Shown here piece by piece: positions 13,276 to 17,101 of a stretch of 17,101 bases of DNA. This DNA comes from Thermoplasmata archaeon. GTDB taxonomy: Archaea > Thermoplasmatota > Thermoplasmata > Lutacidiplasmatales > UBA184. The position numbers and the translations under genes are program-made. Each line of letters begins with the position of its first letter. The stretch's first letter is position 1. The notes under the pieces were generated by a model, which saw only the letters and a list, made by a program, of their open reading frames with translations, was not told the DNA's origin and ran no database searches. The DNA lies in contig JASHPV010000140.1 of assembly GCA_030037875.1 (NCBI GenBank), positions 1 to 17,101 of the forward strand, given 5' to 3'.

Positions 13276-14517
13276 ATGACTCAAGCTGCTCGGACCGCCA
13301 GGACCTCCGACGGGAATCGGGTGGGATTCGTATCCGAAGAGTTCCTGAAAGGCCCCACGGCTCCCGATCACCCGATACTCCTCCAGCCTCGGCCGGGGAC
13401 AGCGGGGAGATCCTCGGGACCTGTGAGCACTGATGGCTCGGAACCTGTGATTTCTGTCGTGGTGGCGGCGCACCTTCGACCCGATTTCATCGTGGGGGCG
13501 GTGGAATCGGTGCTCCGATCCGGCCTAAACCCGGATCAACTGGATATCGTGGTCACGAAGGGGTATCGATCGCCGGAGCAAGAGAAAGTACTGGCGAACT
13601 TGGGAGCCCGCGTCTACCACGATTACGATGTGGGCGTCGGCCTTCAGCTCTGGCGTGCGCTTCCCCTAACGCGCGCGCCCCTGGTAGCGTTCCTGGATGA
13701 TGATGACCAGTTCGAGCCGTCGCGCCTCGACCACGTGGTTCGAATCTTTGACGACCGCCCGGACATCGGTTTTTACCGAAACCGCGTGAAACTTGTCGAT
13801 CTCGACAATAAGCCGGTGCCACTTGCACTCTACGAGCCGCTGGAACTCGACTCGTTGTTGGATCGCACCGGCCCTCTCGATCGGCTCTCCGTGAGCGATC
13901 CCTCTTCGTTCCGCCTGCTACGGAAGTGCCATCCGTGGTTCAATATGAGCAGCATGGCGGTTCGCCGGACTCTGTGGACGGGTCCCTTCGGTCCCCTTCT
14001 GGCGACCGCGCATCATGCGCCCGATGTTCGACTGTACCTCATCGCACTGCTTTCCGGAACGGGAATCTACATGGATGATCAGCGCTTGACCCGGTACCGT
14101 ACAAGCTCGCCGAATTGGACCGCGCAGGCAGCACGCGCGGCGGATGATTTGGACTCGGTGACGACGACGGCCCGACTGGCCCAGGAATACGCACCGTCTC
14201 CCTGGCCATCGGAGTTTTGGATACGCGTGAGGGATGCAGAGAAGCGGGCCTTATGGTCTGAATTCTTGAGTGAGCTCGAAAAGGGACGCCCGCGGGTCGA
14301 GGTTCTCTCGGCCTTTATGGAATATCTCGACTTCCTCCTCCGCCATCCTCGCGCGATGTACCCAGAACCTTCGAGGGCATTCTACGCGGCCGTTCTGGCG
14401 ACGTATCTAACCGTACCCAGCCTGGGTAACGCCATTCTCACGAGAGCCTCGACCATGGCATCGATCAACCGAACGCGGCGACGGACCGGCAGCATCGGTC
14501 CCCCATCCCTCAAGTGA
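13276..14517 (+). CDS. Glycosyltransferase family 2 (GT-A fold)
   Basis: A 413-residue inverting glycosyltransferase that adds a sugar to a glycan acceptor in the cytoplasm. The GT2 core starts at about 58 with V-I-S-V-V-V-A-A-H-L-R-P (58-69), then A-V-E-S-V-L (75-80), and the metal/NDP-binding V-A-F-L-D-D-D-D-Q-F-E-P-S-R (137-150), which contains the D-x-D motif. A helical C-terminal part (about 290-400) follows, without a clear transmembrane helix. Residues 1-57 precede the usual fold start and look unstructured. The ATG at 13276 is preceded by GAGGCGAC, a modest ribosome binding site; later in-frame GTGs (for example 13422) are alternatives. It is the only plus-strand gene in the right-hand glycan group, divergent from the epimerase and convergent with the sulfotransferase. 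Substrate unknown. Confidence 0.87.
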   Translation: MTQAARTARTSDGNRVGFVSEEFLKGPTAPDHPILLQPRPGTAGRSSGPVSTDGSEPVISVVVAAHLRPDFIVGAVESVLRSGLNPDQLDIVVTKGYRSPEQEKVLANLGARVYHDYDVGVGLQLWRALPLTRAPLVAFLDDDDQFEPSRLDHVVRIFDDRPDIGFYRNRVKLVDLDNKPVPLALYEPLELDSLLDRTGPLDRLSVSDPSSFRLLRKCHPWFNMSSMAVRRTLWTGPFGPLLATAHHAPDVRLYLIALLSGTGIYMDDQRLTRYRTSSPNWTAQAARAADDLDSVTTTARLAQEYAPSPWPSEFWIRVRDAEKRALWSEFLSELEKGRPRVEVLSAFMEYLDFLLRHPRAMYPEPSRAFYAAVLATYLTVPSLGNAILTRASTMASINRTRRRTGSIGPPSLK

Positions 14518-14719
14518 CTCATAGAACCTGGTTGCTGCGGTACTTCGTTGCCGGCGCGTGTTACCGGCACCCCAAGCGTGGGACCGAGTCCGACAAGGGG
14601 ACGTTAGGATGTTTCGAAAGCCGCGTCGGGGCACGCTAGATGACTGGTCATCCGGCTCCTACGCCATGCCCATTGCGGCAACAAATCCCCTGAGGCGGTG
14701 TTGCAGGAAACCGAGCAGG

Positions 14720-15766
14720 CTAGCTTCTCTTTTCGCCTTCAAAATGTGAGGAAGTCAAATTTCGGCGCGCTTTTTGGGTCCGCAACCCAGTCGGTCCCTT
14801 AGGCACGGAAGGGCGCAAGTAGTACCACTGAAGCCACCCAGCCAGTAGGAGAAAGATGAGTTCCGGTCCCCGCGAGAGTGACGACCGGCTCCGACCACTT
14901 GCTTGCACCTTCAGCGTCGGCGCGGTTTTCGAACGGTTACCGCAGAGGAGATGGCCAGAAGAAAGCGGCTTTCCCGCGGTTACTCTTTTTCGTGACTCGC
15001 TTAGATCGATTTCCGCGAATGCTTCGATCGACTCCAACGTCTCTAGCGGATGACTTACGAGGTCTTCGTAACGGATGCGCAGGTACCGATCTCGATTCGC
15101 GCGCCCCAAAATCGACGCGTGCAGATTCATGTAAATCCAGTGGAGCGTGGAAAAGAAAGCTGCGGCGGGAGGCGGCCAGGGCGAGGGCGCGGAATTGAAA
15201 CGATCGGGTTGCGAGGTGACCATCATAGACGACAGCACACTTCTCCCGTCGCGTACCATGTGGATGAACCGAACGTCGAACTCCGGGGTTGGTAGGAGCG
15301 AATAGAGCCATCCGCGACCCGGGTCCTTAGTCGAGTCCACGATGATCCCAGCCGAAGCATTTCGCGCCACGGACCGCAGCATCGATCCAAGTTCGTCCAG
15401 ATGCCTCGCAAAGGCACGCGAGTGTGCAAGCCGAGCGGCCACCGCTGTCGGAACAGAAAGCGCGGTGGTCTCAAACCGGCGGTTTTCCTCCTCAAACTCT
15501 CGCAGGTTGCCTCTCGCGGCCATCTCCGCCCAGACCACGGACCACAGCGGGCACTGAGTTACGAGGAGGCCACAAGAACAGTTCGGCACAGTGACTGACG
15601 AGCTCCCCTCTCTGGCTGCTTCGAAGGCCCAGAAGATGTGCCCGAGCTCGCCGGTCGAGACTGCCGAACTTGCGGTCCCGACCGCCATATCGAGGATCGT
15701 CGACCCGGACTGAGTGGAACCGAGAATGTAAATGATCTTGAGTCTCGGGGGCCCCGGTTCGTTCAT
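14720..15766 (-). CDS. PAPS-dependent sulfotransferase family protein
   Basis: Transfers sulfate from PAPS to a hydroxyl or amine, here probably on a sugar of the surface glycan. The 5'-phosphosulfate loop G-S-T-Q-S-G-S-T is at 16-23, after the first strand (I-I-Y-I-L). The 3'-phosphate site V-R-D-G-R-S-V-L-S-S is at 171-180 (R172, S176... family pattern R-D-x-R-x-x-x-x-S). Y-E-D-L-V at 233-237 is also conserved. C-S-C-G ... Q-C-P-L-W at 63-75 matches a Cys-rich segment common in bacterial and archaeal members of this sulfotransferase group. The 348-residue length is normal. No signal peptide. A hydrophobic stretch near 302-316 could touch the membrane. The ATG overlaps by four bases (ATGA) the stop of a small upstream frame; a TATA-like CTTTAAG at 15796-15802 suggests its own promoter. 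No PAPS synthesis gene is visible in this window. Confidence 0.85.
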   Translation of the reverse strand: MNEPGPPRLKIIYILGSTQSGSTILDMAVGTASSAVSTGELGHIFWAFEAAREGSSSVTVPNCSCGLLVTQCPLWSVVWAEMAARGNLREFEEENRRFETTALSVPTAVAARLAHSRAFARHLDELGSMLRSVARNASAGIIVDSTKDPGRGWLYSLLPTPEFDVRFIHMVRDGRSVLSSMMVTSQPDRFNSAPSPWPPPAAAFFSTLHWIYMNLHASILGRANRDRYLRIRYEDLVSHPLETLESIEAFAEIDLSESRKRVTAGKPLSSGHLLCGNRSKTAPTLKVQASGRSRSSLSRGPELIFLLLAGWLQWYYLRPSVPKGPTGLRTQKARRNLTSSHFEGEKRS

Positions 15767-15990
15767 TGCACCAGCTCTTTTCGACGAGCCCGCCTCTTAA
15801 AGGGTTTTCCGAAAATTCGAACCGAATGACGCACGGACGGGCTGGCGCGGGTACGCCTCAGTTCGCCGTGACTCACACGGTAGCCAGTCCATCCCAGAAA
15901 ATATGCTGACCACAGCTCGGTCCCTCCCTTCGTTTGAGCCCGCTCGCGAGCTTCGCTCATAGTGAGGCTTACGGTGTTAGGAGCCGTCAC
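15763..15990 (-). CDS. Possible small basic protein upstream of the sulfotransferase
   Basis: A 75-codon frame from a GTG (or 65 codons from an ATG at 15960). Its TGA overlaps the sulfotransferase ATG as ATGA, the usual sign of translational coupling. The translation includes L-W-S-A-Y-F-L-G-W-T-G-Y-R-V then a very basic tail (F-K-R-R-A-R-R-K-E-L). No ribosome binding site is obvious, no family is recognised, and the TATA-like element of the sulfotransferase lies inside it. Chance remains a good explanation. Confidence 0.22.
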   Translation of the reverse strand: MTAPNTVSLTMSEARERAQTKGGTELWSAYFLGWTGYRVSHGELRRTRASPSVRHSVRIFGKPFKRRARRKELVQ

Positions 15991-16104
15991 AGAGCCGGGG
16001 CGCTGATCTGTTTGGCCGTCCCGATCCCGGCGGATCGGGCGCTGCTTGGCTGAAATCCCACGCCGGGACGCCCGCGAGTTTTTCAGTTTCCAAACAGAGA
16101 GTAT
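15767..16104. other. Spacer between sulfotransferase and flippase genes
   Basis: 338 bp between two minus-strand genes. It contains the small coupled reading frame and the sulfotransferase TATA-like element, both listed separately. No tRNA, terminator or repeat of note was seen in 15991-16104. Confidence 0.45.
15796..15802 (-). promoter_or_regulatory. TATA box for the sulfotransferase gene
   Basis: CTTTAAG on the minus strand (within CCCTTTAAGAGG), centred about 33 bases before the ATG. It predicts transcription from about 15773 with a leader of roughly 7 bases. Confidence 0.45.
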
Positions 16105-17101
16105 TCAGAGGGCCGGCCGACGCATTCGCTCTCCATGGTCGCAATCGTCGCATGCGGCGACCCAGCAGACAATCGAACGAAACGCGGCGGCCCAGCGCGG
16201 AAGGAACTTAATCAGGGCCTCCGCCGAATCATCGGTGAGCGCCCGGGAGAGCCGAAGAACGGCCAGATAAATCACTGCACCGGCGACTACGAACAGAACA
16301 ACGAAGATGGGCCTGTACTGGAGAATTGCCAGCGCCCCGGCCACAACGACAAACATGGCCCCTGCCGCGAGCCAGATTCGCGCGATCGATCTGACGTTAA
16401 ACTGAACTAGGTGCGTTCCCCTCAATTCAAGATACAAGACCGCGAACGAAGCCCAAGACATAGCCGAATTGCCGAGGGCGGCCCCCGTGATTCCTATCCT
16501 GGGCACTAAGACAATGCACAAGATGACGTTCGCTAGGAGCGCCACTGCCGAAGCCCGGGCGAGGGCGGTAGTCCGACGGATCCCGGAGGCCAAACTCACC
16601 AGAACCGTGAGGGGAACAAAAATCGCAGTGATCACGAGGAGGACAGCCATCGGAACGCTCGCGGGAACAAAGGCGGGCCCGACCAACAAACGAAGTAGAA
16701 AAGGGCCTATCGCGGCGATACCGAGCCCGAACGGAACGTAGATGATTGCAACCAGACTGCTGGACGTTCGAGCGAGCCCTCGGACATCGGCGAGCAAGTT
16801 TCGGCCAAAGAGGGCCGATATTCTGGGGACCAGTATCGTATAGAACGGGGAAATGACGAACAGGCTGCCGCTCGCAATCAGGACGGCATAGTTGTAGACG
16901 CCCACCTCGGATAGTGTGCCGATCGATGCGAGTACGAGTCGGTCAACATAGAAGGCTCCTGTCGTGAGCACAGTCGATAGGAGCACTGGGAGGGAGTAGA
17001 GAAGGATAGTGCGGGGCGCAATCCTTTGAGTGTTTGCGGGGCGATCGTCGAATCCGCGAGTCTTCCCTGTTCGCTCCCATCTCACTAGCAGGCTCGCGAA
17101 C
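16105..17101 (-). CDS. Partial polysaccharide/oligosaccharide flippase (Wzx/MATE-like), C-terminal part
   Basis: Integral membrane protein that moves lipid-linked oligosaccharides across the membrane. The frame is open to the right edge, so the N-terminal portion is missing; about 332 residues remain of a family usually 450-520 long. The visible start corresponds to the second half-domain: a basic loop, then T-I-L-L-Y-S-L-P-V-L-L-S (Arg/Pro-led helix 7 pattern), Y-V-D-R-L-V-L and V-G-V-Y-N-Y-A, the second-half counterpart of the 'D-x-x-x-L ... G-x-Y' motif of these transporters. About eight hydrophobic helices follow, including a late pair around L-A-A-G-A-M-F-V-V-V-A-G and I-F-V-V-L-F-V-V-A-G. 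A GTG at 17085 is in frame but is unlikely to be the true start. Its tail is Cys/Asp/Arg-rich. It fits with the adjacent glycosyltransferases and sulfotransferase. Confidence 0.85.
   Translation of the reverse strand, partial: FASLLVRWERTGKTRGFDDRPANTQRIAPRTILLYSLPVLLSTVLTTGAFYVDRLVLASIGTLSEVGVYNYAVLIASGSLFVISPFYTILVPRISALFGRNLLADVRGLARTSSSLVAIIYVPFGLGIAAIGPFLLRLLVGPAFVPASVPMAVLLVITAIFVPLTVLVSLASGIRRTTALARASAVALLANVILCIVLVPRIGITGAALGNSAMSWASFAVLYLELRGTHLVQFNVRSIARIWLAAGAMFVVVAGALAILQYRPIFVVLFVVAGAVIYLAVLRLSRALTDDSAEALIKFLPRWAAAFRSIVCWVAACDDCDHGERMRRPAL

Noticed and set aside
13738..13748. GTTCGAATC resembling a tRNA T-loop
   Set aside because: Lies inside the GT2 coding sequence and no flanking stems form an acceptor or anticodon arm.
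14549..14569. TGCCGG/CCGGCA hairpin after the GT2 gene as a terminator
   Set aside because: Only six base pairs with a nine-base loop and no T-rich tail, so not supportable as a terminator.

Overview
This window reads as chromosomal DNA of a GC-rich archaeon, most likely an uncultured Thermoplasmatota lineage. The reasons are: (i) a secreted protein carrying two copies of the 'ESGLxxGTxWSVT' repeat, which I associate with exported proteins of that phylum; (ii) a DUF1616-type membrane protein; (iii) TATA-like boxes (TTTTATA, CTTTTATT, CTTTAAG) 25-50 bases upstream of start codons, some giving nearly leaderless transcripts; (iv) surface proteins with an N-terminal signal and a single C-terminal membrane anchor. 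The lineage is inferred from protein style; no rRNA or tRNA gene is present to confirm it.

Layout. Positions 1-2036 hold three minus-strand genes: the cut-off start of an unknown gene, a small MscS-type channel, and a metal-independent NAD+-dependent formate dehydrogenase in which all key catalytic residues of that family can be found. Divergent from it are an NAD(P)H-dependent FMN reductase-like flavoprotein, a secreted beta-propeller protein of the PQQ-repeat type, and a LmbE/PIG-L N-acetylglucosamine deacetylase-like enzyme (2307-5909). Next come a minus-strand DUF1616-like membrane protein (6111-7028) and a plus-strand surface protein with the Thermoplasmatota-type repeats (7449-9221). 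From 9403 to the right edge is a surface-glycan gene group: sugar-1-phosphate nucleotidyltransferase, GT4 glycosyltransferase, NAD-dependent sugar epimerase/dehydratase, GT2 glycosyltransferase, PAPS-type sulfotransferase, and the C-terminal part of a polysaccharide/lipid-linked oligosaccharide flippase.

How they may work together. The right half can supply an activated sugar, modify it, assemble and sulfate an oligosaccharide, and flip it across the membrane. The two secreted proteins are rich in N-x-S/T sequons (about a dozen or more each) and are plausible acceptors. The PIG-L enzyme may deacetylate an amino-sugar intermediate. Unlike bacterial glycan operons, these genes do not form one transcription unit: they change strand and are mostly separated by 180-420 bp, several with their own TATA-like element. 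The formate dehydrogenase/flavoprotein pair looks like an independent redox unit with an operator-like repeat array around the dehydrogenase promoter.

No CRISPR array, insertion sequence, tRNA or rRNA was found. The most notable points are the archaeal soluble formate dehydrogenase with its repeat-flanked promoter, the sulfotransferase within a glycan locus, an inverted repeat overlapping the epimerase TATA box, and a few small unassigned reading frames.
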